This document shows positions 8,324 through 15,187 of a stretch of 64,000 nt of DNA, in pieces (positions within the stretch are counted from its first letter, which is position 1; each line of letters opens with the position of its first letter). The stretch spans positions 41,872 through 105,871 of the IMG/VR virus record IMGVR_UViG_3300009182_000030; one strand, given 5' to 3'. Below the pieces are notes generated by a model. That model was given only the letters and a program-made list of their open reading frames with translations. It ran no database searches and was not told the origin of the DNA. The stretch is from a virus. A program made the translations under genes and the position numbers.

Positions 8324-8408
8324 TGGTGCGAGTAGCCAGAATCGAACTGGCACGACCGAAGTCGAGAGATTTTAAGTCTCTTGTGTCTACCTATTTCACC
8401 ATACTCGC
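8324..8408 (-). tRNA. tRNA-Leu (UAA)
   Basis: Class II cloverleaf with acceptor GCGAGTA/TACTCGC, anticodon loop CTTAAAA, long variable arm, T arm GCCAG-TTCGATT-CTGGC and encoded ACCA end. Confidence 0.95.
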
Positions 8409-8415
8409 ATTTACC

Positions 8416-8493
8416 TGGAGCACAGAGTGAGATTCGAACTCACGACTTTACGGATTTGCAATCCGTTGCATTTGACCTCTCTGCCATCTGTGC
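8416..8493 (-). tRNA. tRNA-Cys (GCA)
   Basis: Acceptor GCACAGA/TCTGTGC, anticodon loop TTGCAAA, T arm GTGAG-TTCGAAT-CTCAC, encoded TCCA end. Confidence 0.95.
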
Positions 8494-8494
8494 A

Positions 8495-9028
8495 CTAATA
8501 TGCCCACGCTACATACGTATACCTTATACCCTTTGTTACTTCTGTTACACTATGTGGGTAGATAAAGGTTGATGGAAACATAATTATGTCTCCCTGCTTC
8601 ATCTCTATTACTTCTTTGTTCAATAAAAATTGTCCACCATCATAGTTATCATTTAGTGCTCCCAAAAATGTTAGCACTGGAATACCATCTGTTTTATTTC
8701 TGCGTATCAGATCAAAATGTTCTGACATCACAGTTCCAGTTTTATACTTGTTCAATCTTATATTGCTATGATTGCTTACAAGGTTTGTTAATTTTAACTC
8801 ATCGTAGTATTTTTGTAAAGCAATTTGTAGATATGGTTTTAGAATATCCAAGTTTTTATTGTAAAGAACATCCAACTCTTTAGTGTGTTGTGGTTTCTTT
8901 TCATCAGCAACATTGTTATACCAGTTATGCGTTTTCCATTCTTCATCAGTATCGTACTGTTGAATTACAGTTTCACATATATCTTTGGGCACAACATTAA
9001 AAACTCTTACAAAATGTTTTACGTCCAT
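8495..9028 (-). CDS. 2OG-Fe(II) oxygenase (prolyl-hydroxylase-like)
   Basis: The 177-residue protein has an intact iron and cosubstrate site: HFD (about 103-105), YDGG (about 129), FPS...YPHSV with the distal His (about 158) and GIRYTYVAW with the 2-oxoglutarate-binding Arg. Such small oxygenases are common in T4-like aquatic phages and usually have unknown targets. It lies between tRNA-Ile and tRNA-Cys genes and ends one base before the latter. Contrast the altered family member at 2836. Confidence 0.85.
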   Translation of the reverse strand: MDVKHFVRVFNVVPKDICETVIQQYDTDEEWKTHNWYNNVADEKKPQHTKELDVLYNKNLDILKPYLQIALQKYYDELKLTNLVSNHSNIRLNKYKTGTVMSEHFDLIRRNKTDGIPVLTFLGALNDNYDGGQFLLNKEVIEMKQGDIIMFPSTFIYPHSVTEVTKGIRYTYVAWAY

Positions 9029-9037
9029 ACGTTTCCT

Positions 9038-9114
9038 TGGTGGGCTGAGTGGGATTCTAACCCACGATCAATCGATTATGAGTCGACTGCTTTAGGACTC
9101 TAAGCTACCAGCCC
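9038..9114 (-). tRNA. tRNA with CAU anticodon, probably Ile2 (lysidine type)
   Basis: Acceptor GGGCTGG/TCAGCCC, loop CTCATAA, T arm GTGGG-TTAGAAT-CCCAC, encoded ACCA. The anticodon arm and following bases (CGACTCATAATCG...TGATCG) resemble bacterial tRNA-Ile2 more than tRNA-Met; elongator Met remains possible. The first 15 bases overlap the end of the thioredoxin gene. Confidence 0.85.
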
Positions 9115-9348
9115 AAATTTTTTACGAATAGCAGCTGGTGCCTGCGTTCCCATAATCCTGTCTACCTCAACACCATCTTTCATCAAGACCAATGTTGGTA
9201 CACTACGAACTTTAAATTGATTTGCCATATCTGAATTCTCATCAATATCAACTTCTTCAACCTCAACTCCGAGTGGATCTTTCTCTAACATTTTAGATAA
9301 AGACTTACATGGTTGACACCAACTAGCACTAAACTTAATTACTTTCAT
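9100..9348 (-). CDS. thioredoxin/glutaredoxin-like protein
   Basis: The 82-residue protein MKVIKFSASWCQPCKSL carries a CQPC active site (residues 11-14) and a cis-Pro segment VRSVPT. It is shorter than host thioredoxins (about 105), as common for phage forms. It could reduce the NrdAB ribonucleotide reductase or the AhpC encoded in this window. CAGGAG precedes the start. Its last codons GGG CTG GTA GCT TAG are also the first 15 bases of the downstream tRNA. Confidence 0.9.
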   Translation of the reverse strand: MKVIKFSASWCQPCKSLSKMLEKDPLGVEVEEVDIDENSDMANQFKVRSVPTLVLMKDGVEVDRIMGTQAPAAIRKKFGLVA

Positions 9349-9365
9349 GTTTTCTCCTGTTAAAT

Positions 9366-9440
9366 TGGCCTCGCCAGCAGGAATCGAACCCACATTATAG
9401 GTGTAGAAGACCCATGTATTATCCGTTATACGATGGCGAG
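9366..9440 (-). tRNA. tRNA-Arg (UCU)
   Basis: Acceptor CTCGCCA/TGGCGAG, anticodon loop CTTCTAC, T loop TTCGATT, encoded GCCA end. Confidence 0.93.
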
Positions 9441-9447
9441 AAAAAAT

Positions 9448-9537
9448 TGGCGGTGAGTCAGGGAGTCGAACCCTGTCAGCTACTTTCATAACTGTACGGA
9501 TTAGCAATCCGCTGCATTACCATCCTGCCCACTCACC
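9448..9537 (-). tRNA. tRNA-Ser (GCU)
   Basis: Class II tRNA with acceptor GGTGAGT/ACTCACC, loop TTGCTAA, long variable arm, encoded GCCA end. Confidence 0.95.
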
Positions 9538-9673
9538 TTGTTACTTTACGTAGCAACTTATACCAGTAATATTTAAACCCTCTCCAAGTTGGGAGAAAAT
9601 TCATGTCCCAGAAAAACCCAACTTCTTTGGGCACATTTCCGTACGCTTTTTGTAATGTTTCGTCTGACTTCAT
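9533..9673 (-). CDS. small basic-tailed protein coupled to phosphoesterase
   Basis: The 46-residue ORF MKSDETLQKAYGNVPKEVGF... starts in an ATGA overlap with the phosphoesterase stop and ends with TGA inside the first bases of tRNA-Ser. Its C terminus is aromatic and basic (RGFKYYWYKLLRK). Translational coupling makes it credible; the function is unknown. Confidence 0.6.
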   Translation of the reverse strand: MKSDETLQKAYGNVPKEVGFFWDMNFLPTWRGFKYYWYKLLRKVTR

Positions 9674-10251
9674 GTTGGTCCATTCCCATTTTTAAATCCA
9701 ATCGTTCCACCTTCTTCTTTGATTCTGTCAATGACTTCTTCAAAAAGAATAGGACGAAAGTCAGTTTGTTCTACGCAAACGCAATGGTAACGTGTGTCAA
9801 CAATGTCAGTAATTTTGCCACCAAATCCAGGTAACATAACTCTATTGCTATGAGTATGTCCATGAATGTTGACACCAAACCTACCAAGACTTTCAGGATG
9901 AAGCGGAATATGTGAAAGAATCATTCCATTCATCACATGATATGCACGCAGTTCACGAAAGTGTTGACGATATTCTTCATCTCTAAAGATATCATGGTTA
10001 CCACGAATCAGAACCTTATCGCCATTCAGTCTACGCATGATTCCCAGTGCTTTCCTGTTAATCACTACGTCACCAAGATGATAAACTTTGTCTGTTGGTT
10101 TGACAGTTTCGTTCCATGCTTTTACCATGGCTTCATCCATTTCCTCAGGATTATCCCAAGGACGAAGTTTTGTAACACCATCATTGCGAGTAAACTTACA
10201 AACACCCATGTGTCCGAAGTGAGTATCGCTGACTAAAAATACGCTTGGCAT
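9670..10251 (-). CDS. calcineurin-like metallophosphoesterase
   Basis: The 193-residue protein has the family motifs in order: DTHFGH (near residue 9), GDVV (about 60), GNHD (about 84), HIPLH (about 112) and GHTHS (about 130). These ligands bind two metal ions. GGAGGAG overlapping the previous stop supports the ATG at 10251. Phage members include nucleic-acid phosphatases and cyclic-nucleotide hydrolases; the substrate cannot be told. Two other members are at 22507 and 42004. Confidence 0.88.
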   Translation of the reverse strand: MPSVFLVSDTHFGHMGVCKFTRNDGVTKLRPWDNPEEMDEAMVKAWNETVKPTDKVYHLGDVVINRKALGIMRRLNGDKVLIRGNHDIFRDEEYRQHFRELRAYHVMNGMILSHIPLHPESLGRFGVNIHGHTHSNRVMLPGFGGKITDIVDTRYHCVCVEQTDFRPILFEEVIDRIKEEGGTIGFKNGNGPT

Positions 10252-10253
10252 AA

Positions 10254-10682
10254 TCACTCCTCCTTGTAAGTTAGTCCAAGAACCTGCATCAATTTTTTCT
10301 TCACACGAAGATTTGGTTGACGATAATTATCAGTTGGTGTAAATCCCATCATGGTCGCAACTTCAACAACTGCCCCACTGCGACAAATACCAGCAAAACA
10401 ATGAACGACTACATTCATACGCTGATCAAGTGCGCGATTCAACAGAGCAATAATATTTTCTGCTTGCTCATCCTGAAATTTACACTCATCAGGAAAATCA
10501 TCCTCATCCTCAGCATCAAGAAATTCAAATTCATGAACCTCTTTGAAGTTGTGTTTGGGGTTTGGCTTCCAACCAGCAGGATCGGTAATGCTAATAAGCA
10601 TAGCATTCGGTCCAGCATCGTAGTGAAATCCAGTGTTTACATCAGAAGCTGCTACGTTTTCGATAAATCTAATTGTTTCCAT
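10254..10682 (-). CDS. dual-specificity/tyrosine phosphatase-like protein
   Basis: The 142-residue protein contains VVHCFAGICRSGAV, the HC-x5-R(S) phosphatase loop (Cys at about 98, Arg at about 104). An upstream Asp-rich segment (LDAEDEDDFPDE) may supply the general acid. It is the first gene after the promoter at 10689-10717 and is followed at once by the metallophosphoesterase, so both may act on related phosphorylated substrates. The substrate is unknown. Confidence 0.82.
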   Translation of the reverse strand: METIRFIENVAASDVNTGFHYDAGPNAMLISITDPAGWKPNPKHNFKEVHEFEFLDAEDEDDFPDECKFQDEQAENIIALLNRALDQRMNVVVHCFAGICRSGAVVEVATMMGFTPTDNYRQPNLRVKKKLMQVLGLTYKEE

Positions 10683-10688
10683 ACCTAT

Positions 10689-10717
10689 ATTATACCTGAT
10701 TATTGCTTAAAAGTCAA
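10689..10717 (-). promoter_or_regulatory. early sigma70-type promoter
   Basis: TTGACT (10712-10717), 17-bp spacer and TATAAT (10689-10694), preceded by CAGG at the -10 side as in the other early promoters. It lies just upstream of the phosphatase gene. Confidence 0.82.
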
Positions 10718-10737
10718 TACCCCTGGAAACTCTTATC

Positions 10738-10813
10738 TGGAGCGGGAGACGAGACTCGAACTCGCGACATCTTGCTTGGCAAGCAAGTGCTCTACCAACT
10801 GAGCTACTCCCGC
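10738..10813 (-). tRNA. tRNA-Gly (GCC)
   Basis: Acceptor GCGGGAG/CTCCCGC, anticodon loop TTGCCAA, T arm GCGAG-TTCGAGT-CTCGT, encoded TCCA end. Confidence 0.96.
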
Positions 10814-10816
10814 ATT

Positions 10817-10892
10817 TGGCACCCCCTGATGGACTCGAACCACCGCATGTCGGAATCAAAATCCGATGCCTTACCAACTTGGCGAAGAGGGT
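10817..10892 (-). tRNA. tRNA-Gln (UUG)
   Basis: Acceptor ACCCTCT/AGGGGGT, anticodon loop TTTTGAT, T loop TTCGAGT, encoded GCCA end. Confidence 0.95.
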
Positions 10893-10900
10893 ATAATAAA

Positions 10901-10976
10901 TTTGTGGCAGGTGAGGTATCTAGTCATTGTCTAGACAACGACTTGCCCATTCTCCTTTTACTTTCCTTACCACAAA
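10901..10976 (-). ncRNA. tRNA-sized structured spacer RNA (candidate)
   Basis: This 76-base spacer between tRNA-Trp and tRNA-Gln is closed by TTTGTGG/CCACAAA and holds a central hairpin (GTCGTTG-TCTAGA-CAATGAC) that pairs fully only on the minus strand through a G-U pair. It has no T loop or CCA end, so it is not a normal tRNA. It may be a small stable RNA, as known in the T4 tRNA cluster, or a processing element. Confidence 0.4.
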
Positions 10977-10978
10977 AC

Positions 10979-11052
10979 TGGCATCCCGATAGGGACTCGA
11001 ACCCCAACCAACAGTTTTGGAGACTGCTATGCTGCCATTACACCATCGAGAT
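10979..11052 (-). tRNA. tRNA-Trp (CCA)
   Basis: Acceptor ATCTCGA/TCGGGAT, anticodon loop CTCCAAA, T loop TTCGAGT, encoded GCCA end. Confidence 0.95.
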
Positions 11053-11056
11053 ATTT

Positions 11057-11323
11057 TTACTTTTCTATAACAGCGACAACATGTTCTTCAGTAAGAATAA
11101 CACGTTGAGCACCTTCAAGAACAACAATCTGTGACTTGCCCCAATCAATGAGAACAACATCACCAACATTAACAAGTGTTACTTCTGGACCAACAGCCAA
11201 CACAGTCGCAGTTTTAGATTCGCGAGTTGAGTCAGCACCTTCAAGGATAATTCCTGATGCAGTTTTTGTTTCTGCTTTATTCTCTGCAACAAGAACACGT
11301 TTTCCTAATGGTTTTGCAATCAT
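11057..11323 (-). CDS. GroES-like co-chaperonin (first copy)
   Basis: The 88-residue protein starts MIAKPLGKRVLVAENKAETK and has the GroES mobile-loop region KTASGIIL (about 20-27), a VLAVGPE segment and a GDVVLIDW segment. T4 uses its own co-chaperonin (gp31) with host GroEL to fold the major capsid protein; this copy may do likewise. It ends four bases before tRNA-Trp. A second GroES-like gene lies 0.3 kb upstream. Confidence 0.9.
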   Translation of the reverse strand: MIAKPLGKRVLVAENKAETKTASGIILEGADSTRESKTATVLAVGPEVTLVNVGDVVLIDWGKSQIVVLEGAQRVILTEEHVVAVIEK

Positions 11324-11395
11324 AATAATCCTCTGTTATTTTAAATTAGTGACATACTACTTATCCTTTTATACTCCGTATGTCAGGGAGAGGTT

Positions 11396-11484
11396 TGGCG
11401 GAAGAACTGAGATTCGAACTCAGGGACCTTGTTACAGTCGGCAGTTTTCAAGACTGCTGGTTTAAACCACTCACCCACTCTTCC
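11396..11484 (-). tRNA. tRNA-Ser (UGA)
   Basis: Class II tRNA with acceptor GGAAGAG/TTCTTCC, anticodon loop CTTGAAA, long variable arm, T arm CTGAG-TTCGAAT-CTCAG, encoded GCCA end. Confidence 0.95.
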
Positions 11485-11492
11485 TTAAACTT

Positions 11493-11567
11493 TGGCACCC
11501 AATGAGAGAATCAAACTCCCAACCCAGCGTTCGTAGCACTGTGTGATATTCATTTCACCAATCGGGT
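11493..11567 (-). tRNA. tRNA-Arg (ACG)
   Basis: Acceptor ACCCGAT/ATTGGGT, anticodon loop CTACGAA, T loop TTTGATT, encoded GCCA end. A34 would need host TadA to form inosine. Confidence 0.93.
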
Positions 11568-11569
11568 AT

Positions 11570-11644
11570 TGGTACCTCGTGACAGATTCGAACTGCCGAC
11601 CTTCTCCGTGTAAAAGAGACACTCTACCACTGAGTTAACGAGGC
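11570..11644 (-). tRNA. tRNA-Val (UAC)
   Basis: Acceptor GCCTCGT/ACGAGGT, anticodon loop TTTACAC, T loop TTCGAAT, encoded ACCA end. It follows the second GroES-like gene by one base. Confidence 0.95.
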
Positions 11645-11645
11645 A

Positions 11646-11921
11646 TTATTCTTCAATGAGCATTAAGATTTCTTTCTCAGAAACCATAACTCTTTTCTTT
11701 CCTTCTACATCAATCTCGTGTGCTTTATGCCAATTCACAATACACACATCACCTATTTTTACAGTCTTAGTATCTGGACCAATGCCAAGTACAGTACAGT
11801 GCCAAGTGTTTCCACCAACACCATTTTCTTGACCAAGATCTAACTCAATACCACTTGCTGTTTTTGTATCTTTCTTGTTCTTAGCAAGATAGACCATATC
11901 TTTAATTGGTTTAATTTCCAT
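11646..11921 (-). CDS. GroES-like co-chaperonin (second copy)
   Basis: The 91-residue protein starts MEIKPIKDMVYLAKNKKDTK and keeps the mobile-loop sequence KTASGIEL and a GDVCIVNWHK segment. It differs clearly from the first copy (11057), with an insertion (QENGVGGNTWHC). The two could form mixed rings or serve different GroEL clients. It lies between an oxygenase gene and tRNA-Val. Confidence 0.87.
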   Translation of the reverse strand: MEIKPIKDMVYLAKNKKDTKTASGIELDLGQENGVGGNTWHCTVLGIGPDTKTVKIGDVCIVNWHKAHEIDVEGKKRVMVSEKEILMLIEE

Positions 11922-11923
11922 AA

Positions 11924-12625
11924 TTATCCTTTAATATAACCTGCTTTAATGTGTTCTTCAAGTGTAAGATATCCGTATTCTTCTGGCTTTGGATAAACAT
12001 ACTGATCATAATGGTCAGAGTTTGTTCTTCCAACTGGCATACAGTTTGCTCCAATAATCATTCTATATGTGCTTGGCGATGGTAGAGCTACATGATTTGC
12101 CCAAGACGGAAATATAATTGCCGTTCCTGGAACAAATGGAATCTGTTCTTGAATCGAGAAAAACTTTCTCGCACCTTTTTTAATTCTAGGCACAATCTGA
12201 AACAGATTAGCATTATGATTCTTAAAAGCAGTACCATTCGCATTACCATCTATATCAAACAAATACAAAACACCTGCTAGAAAGGTATTGGCATGAACAT
12301 GTTCATGGTGATTGCCACCTTGCTTATGTCTGGTTGCCCACATTGATGTAATACCAATATCTTTTTCATAACCACATTTATCCATCACATCCTCAAAACA
12401 TGATGTAAAAAATTCTGTAACTTCAGACAGTTGAGGATGTAATGTTTTATCATTTAAATTACCATCAGTAATTTGTAAACCATTACGTTCTCTTTCAACA
12501 AAAAAGTTTTTGTCTTGAGCCAAGTACGTTGTCAATTCCTTTTGTTTCTTCTGAAAATCAGGAAACTGATAACGCCAAACTGGTGTCGGAAAGAAATCGT
12601 GACGATCTAAAAAATTATTGTTCAT
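11924..12625 (-). CDS. 2OG-Fe(II) oxygenase family protein
   Basis: The 233-residue protein has HEHVHANTFLAGVLYL (about 106-121), where a histidine pair begins the iron site, and FPSWANHVALPS (about 170-181) with the distal His. This is the layout of the phage 2OG-FeII_Oxy_5-type family, which often has longer N termini starting with a target-like PTPVW segment. It is translationally linked to the DUF2061 gene by an 11-base overlap. The substrate is unknown. Confidence 0.78.
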   Translation of the reverse strand: MNNNFLDRHDFFPTPVWRYQFPDFQKKQKELTTYLAQDKNFFVERERNGLQITDGNLNDKTLHPQLSEVTEFFTSCFEDVMDKCGYEKDIGITSMWATRHKQGGNHHEHVHANTFLAGVLYLFDIDGNANGTAFKNHNANLFQIVPRIKKGARKFFSIQEQIPFVPGTAIIFPSWANHVALPSPSTYRMIIGANCMPVGRTNSDHYDQYVYPKPEEYGYLTLEEHIKAGYIKG

Positions 12626-12851
12626 CTACTTTCTTACCCCAATCAGACACATTCCAAGCACGTTCATGGAAGAAGTACATAATGCTATTTACGACAAGCG
12701 CAAAACTAACAACACCAAGTCCTACCATCCAGCTACCACTTGCTAACCAACCACCAATAAAATTGGTAATCGTCACAAGGATACGCCATGTAATAACTTT
12801 AGCAAGAGATCGTGGAATACGTTCTTGAAATTTCGTTTTAAAATTAAACAT
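12615..12851 (-). CDS. DUF2061 small membrane protein
   Basis: The 78-residue protein has two predicted membrane segments and the family signature KVITWRI near residue 18 and YFFHERAWN near residue 59. Function is unknown. It is the first gene after the promoter/terminator junction at 12869-12929, with GGAGAATTATT before the ATG. Confidence 0.85.
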   Translation of the reverse strand: MFNFKTKFQERIPRSLAKVITWRILVTITNFIGGWLASGSWMVGLGVVSFALVVNSIMYFFHERAWNVSDWGKKVDEQ

Positions 12852-12868
12852 AATAATTCTCCAAAATG

Positions 12869-12898
12869 AAAAAAGAGCTGGGGTTTATTCCAACTCTT
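12869..12898 (-). terminator. intrinsic terminator overlapping promoter start
   Basis: AAGAGTTGG pairs with CCAGCTCTT on the minus strand and is followed by a T run. The 5' arm lies between the -10 box and the predicted start point of the promoter at 12901-12929, so transcripts starting there would lack part of the stem while read-through transcripts would form it. Confidence 0.7.
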
Positions 12899-12900
12899 TT

Positions 12901-12929
12901 ATTATACTTTACTTTTGATTATTTGTAAA
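12901..12929 (-). promoter_or_regulatory. early sigma70-type promoter
   Basis: TTTACA (12924-12929), 17-bp spacer, TATAAT (12901-12906). It lies between the solute-binding-protein gene and the DUF2061 gene. Confidence 0.75.
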
Positions 12930-12935
12930 GTTTTT

Positions 12936-13880
12936 TTATGCTTCCTGTATTCGTTGGACTAATCCAGGACTAAAGTATGTAGAGAATCGAGTATATACTT
13001 TGGATGTTAATTCTTTAAATTTCGATTTCTCTGTTTCATTCATTCTTACTACTTCAACATTATTATCTGCGCATTGTTGTAAGATGTTTGGTATATCTGC
13101 TACCGAAGTTTGTCTTTCTTGTCTAGCAGCATTAAATGCAGCTGTTGACATAATTTCTTGAGTAGCTTCATCAAACTGACTGAAGAATTGTTTATTGACA
13201 ATAATTGATGTCAAAAACAAACTATGTTCAGTGTCATTAACAACTTCGAATGTTTTATGCTGCTCTAGTGGGAACACACGAACGTATGTTGATTCACCAG
13301 CTTCAATAAGACCTTGCTCAACAGCAGAATGCATTTCTTCTAAAGAGATACGATCTTTTGGCACAGCACCAAGCATTTTAAATGTCTCAACAGCAACTGG
13401 GCTGCGAGCCACACGAACTTTTTTACCACGCCAAGAATCAACTGTATCAGCACGGAAATTAGCAGGAACAATTCTGAACCCACCTGAATATGTAAAACTC
13501 ATTGCCTTCGTGTTGGAATTTTTCTCCACACTTGAAAGCAACTCTGCACCGATTTCGCCTTCTAATACACGATCAGCATGATCATGATCTTTGAATAAGA
13601 AAGGTAAATCTAATGCATGTAAATCTTTGTTGTAGTCAGCCAACCATGTTGTGTAGATATGGCTCATTTCAATTTCGCCAGAATCAATCAACCCCATTAA
13701 GTCGTCTTTCATAATGTGTTTGCCATCATTGTATTTTTCTGAATAATCAGACAATGATAGAACTTCGCACTGGAAATTACCACCAGTCTTTTCATTTACT
13801 TCGGCTACAAATGCCTCAGCTACTTTTACAAAGTAGTCAATTGGTTCATGGGCAATCACCCAACGAATTGGTTTTGTCAT
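12936..13880 (-). CDS. TRAP-type (DctP-like) solute-binding protein without signal peptide
   Basis: The 314-residue protein matches TRAP transporter substrate-binding proteins: a GGFRIVP segment with the conserved ligand Arg (about 134-140), WRGKKVRVARSPVAVETFKMLGA (about 149-170) and an EEMHSAVEQGLIEAGE region. Host proteins of this family carry signal peptides; this one starts MTKPIRWVIAHEP with none, so it would stay in the cytoplasm unless the true start differs. No membrane TRAP components are nearby. A T4-late-type box lies 34 bases upstream. A ligand-binding role not involving transport is possible. Confidence 0.82.
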   Translation of the reverse strand: MTKPIRWVIAHEPIDYFVKVAEAFVAEVNEKTGGNFQCEVLSLSDYSEKYNDGKHIMKDDLMGLIDSGEIEMSHIYTTWLADYNKDLHALDLPFLFKDHDHADRVLEGEIGAELLSSVEKNSNTKAMSFTYSGGFRIVPANFRADTVDSWRGKKVRVARSPVAVETFKMLGAVPKDRISLEEMHSAVEQGLIEAGESTYVRVFPLEQHKTFEVVNDTEHSLFLTSIIVNKQFFSQFDEATQEIMSTAAFNAARQERQTSVADIPNILQQCADNNVEVVRMNETEKSKFKELTSKVYTRFSTYFSPGLVQRIQEA

Positions 13881-13913
13881 TTTATCTCCTGATATAAGGT
13901 ACTATTACAACCT

Positions 13914-13921
13914 TATTTATA
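13914..13921 (-). promoter_or_regulatory. T4-type late promoter TATAAATA
   Basis: TATAAATA, the exact T4 late -10 consensus, reads on the minus strand 34 bases before the DctP-like start, in the short gap after the PP-loop gene. Confidence 0.6.
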
Positions 13922-13924
13922 TGA

Positions 13925-15187
13925 CTAATTTGGCCAATCTATATCATAACGCTGTAAATGGTATTTAAAATATCGTCTTACAGATAGGTTTTTTCTGTTC
14001 AAGATTTGGTAGTTGGAATCAAGTCCAAGTAAATGACGTCCTCTAACATCTTTTCGAACTTCCCTTGGTTTGCGTTTTGAGTTCAAATTTCCCAAAGATT
14101 CCAGCTTGGTTTTGAAATGGAAGTACCAGTCGTTCTTGTCTAGATCGTAGATATATTGTCGCTGAGCATATTTGTATGTTGCAAGAGTACTACCAATTTT
14201 CTGACCATTGTTATTGTTAGCCATACTCCATTGTTGATATTCGCCACCATTATACCAGTTTTCCATTGAGTCAATACATTCGCGAATCGGTATGGTATAA
14301 TTAAAGTAGATCGCACCACGAACTGAACAATTTAAATACTTGACATTAAAAATTAACCACCAAAAGAAATCGTGTAAACTATGAATAGGAACAGATCCAG
14401 TATTGGCATTATGAACATACTTATGGTACAACAGCCTACCAAACTCACGACCCTCTGGTGTATTGTTATATGATAGATGTTTGATAATTAAATCTTTATA
14501 CAAACTATAATGAGCATCAGCAGAAGATATCTTATTTTTGATTGACAATAAGTTTTGTCTTACCTCAGGACTTAAATCCTGAATGTAGTAATCGTAGTTG
14601 TGGTATAATTGTAAACCAATTGATGTACCAAAAATACAATCACCTTCGTCTGCAGTAATTGGTCTATAACCATCACGAATTAAATCATCATAGAAACATG
14701 TATATGAATCAATTACTTTTAATTTATTGTGTATAAATTTTTCCCAGAATACTGGATTTTCAGCAATACTATGTATGCTGGCGCAGACAACAACTGATTT
14801 TAATTCTTCTTCATTTAAGTTTTTAATCAACGAAGCAAGAACCAGTGTACTATCCATACCACCAGAATACATCACAACAAGTTTCTCACCATTATGAATT
14901 CTTTGACGCATTTGAAGCGCACGTTCATCAGTAACTTGTTCATACGATTTTGAGAAGTTTGGATCATATGGTGGCATTTCAAATCCAGGAATCAAAGGTT
15001 GTTTCCATGGCAACGACCACTCGCCATTGCGTGTGACAAATCTATTTTGCGTTAGACGTTTTGCAATATCAATGTAGAACTTTCCACCTGCGCCACATTC
15101 TTCTCTGGTCTCTGCCCAGAAACCTTGTTGTGGGGTTTGGTCTAGTCGAATGTTATAAAAATAAATTGGGTCGTCTAATGCTATCAT
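13925..15187 (-). CDS. asparagine-synthetase-like ATP-pyrophosphatase (PP-loop) protein
   Basis: The 420-residue protein has VVMYSGGMDSTLV (about 107-119), the PP-loop, and ADEGDCIFGTSIG (about 178-190), matching the second ATP motif of asparagine synthetases. It shares HDFFWW (about 271) and a W-x-M-x-N element with the proteins at 30657 and 45353. It lacks the glutaminase domain of AsnB, so it probably adenylates a carboxylate, with ammonia or another amine as nucleophile; the substrate is unknown. The start overlaps the stop of the partner gene (ATGA). Confidence 0.75.
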   Translation of the reverse strand: MIALDDPIYFYNIRLDQTPQQGFWAETREECGAGGKFYIDIAKRLTQNRFVTRNGEWSLPWKQPLIPGFEMPPYDPNFSKSYEQVTDERALQMRQRIHNGEKLVVMYSGGMDSTLVLASLIKNLNEEELKSVVVCASIHSIAENPVFWEKFIHNKLKVIDSYTCFYDDLIRDGYRPITADEGDCIFGTSIGLQLYHNYDYYIQDLSPEVRQNLLSIKNKISSADAHYSLYKDLIIKHLSYNNTPEGREFGRLLYHKYVHNANTGSVPIHSLHDFFWWLIFNVKYLNCSVRGAIYFNYTIPIRECIDSMENWYNGGEYQQWSMANNNNGQKIGSTLATYKYAQRQYIYDLDKNDWYFHFKTKLESLGNLNSKRKPREVRKDVRGRHLLGLDSNYQILNRKNLSVRRYFKYHLQRYDIDWPN

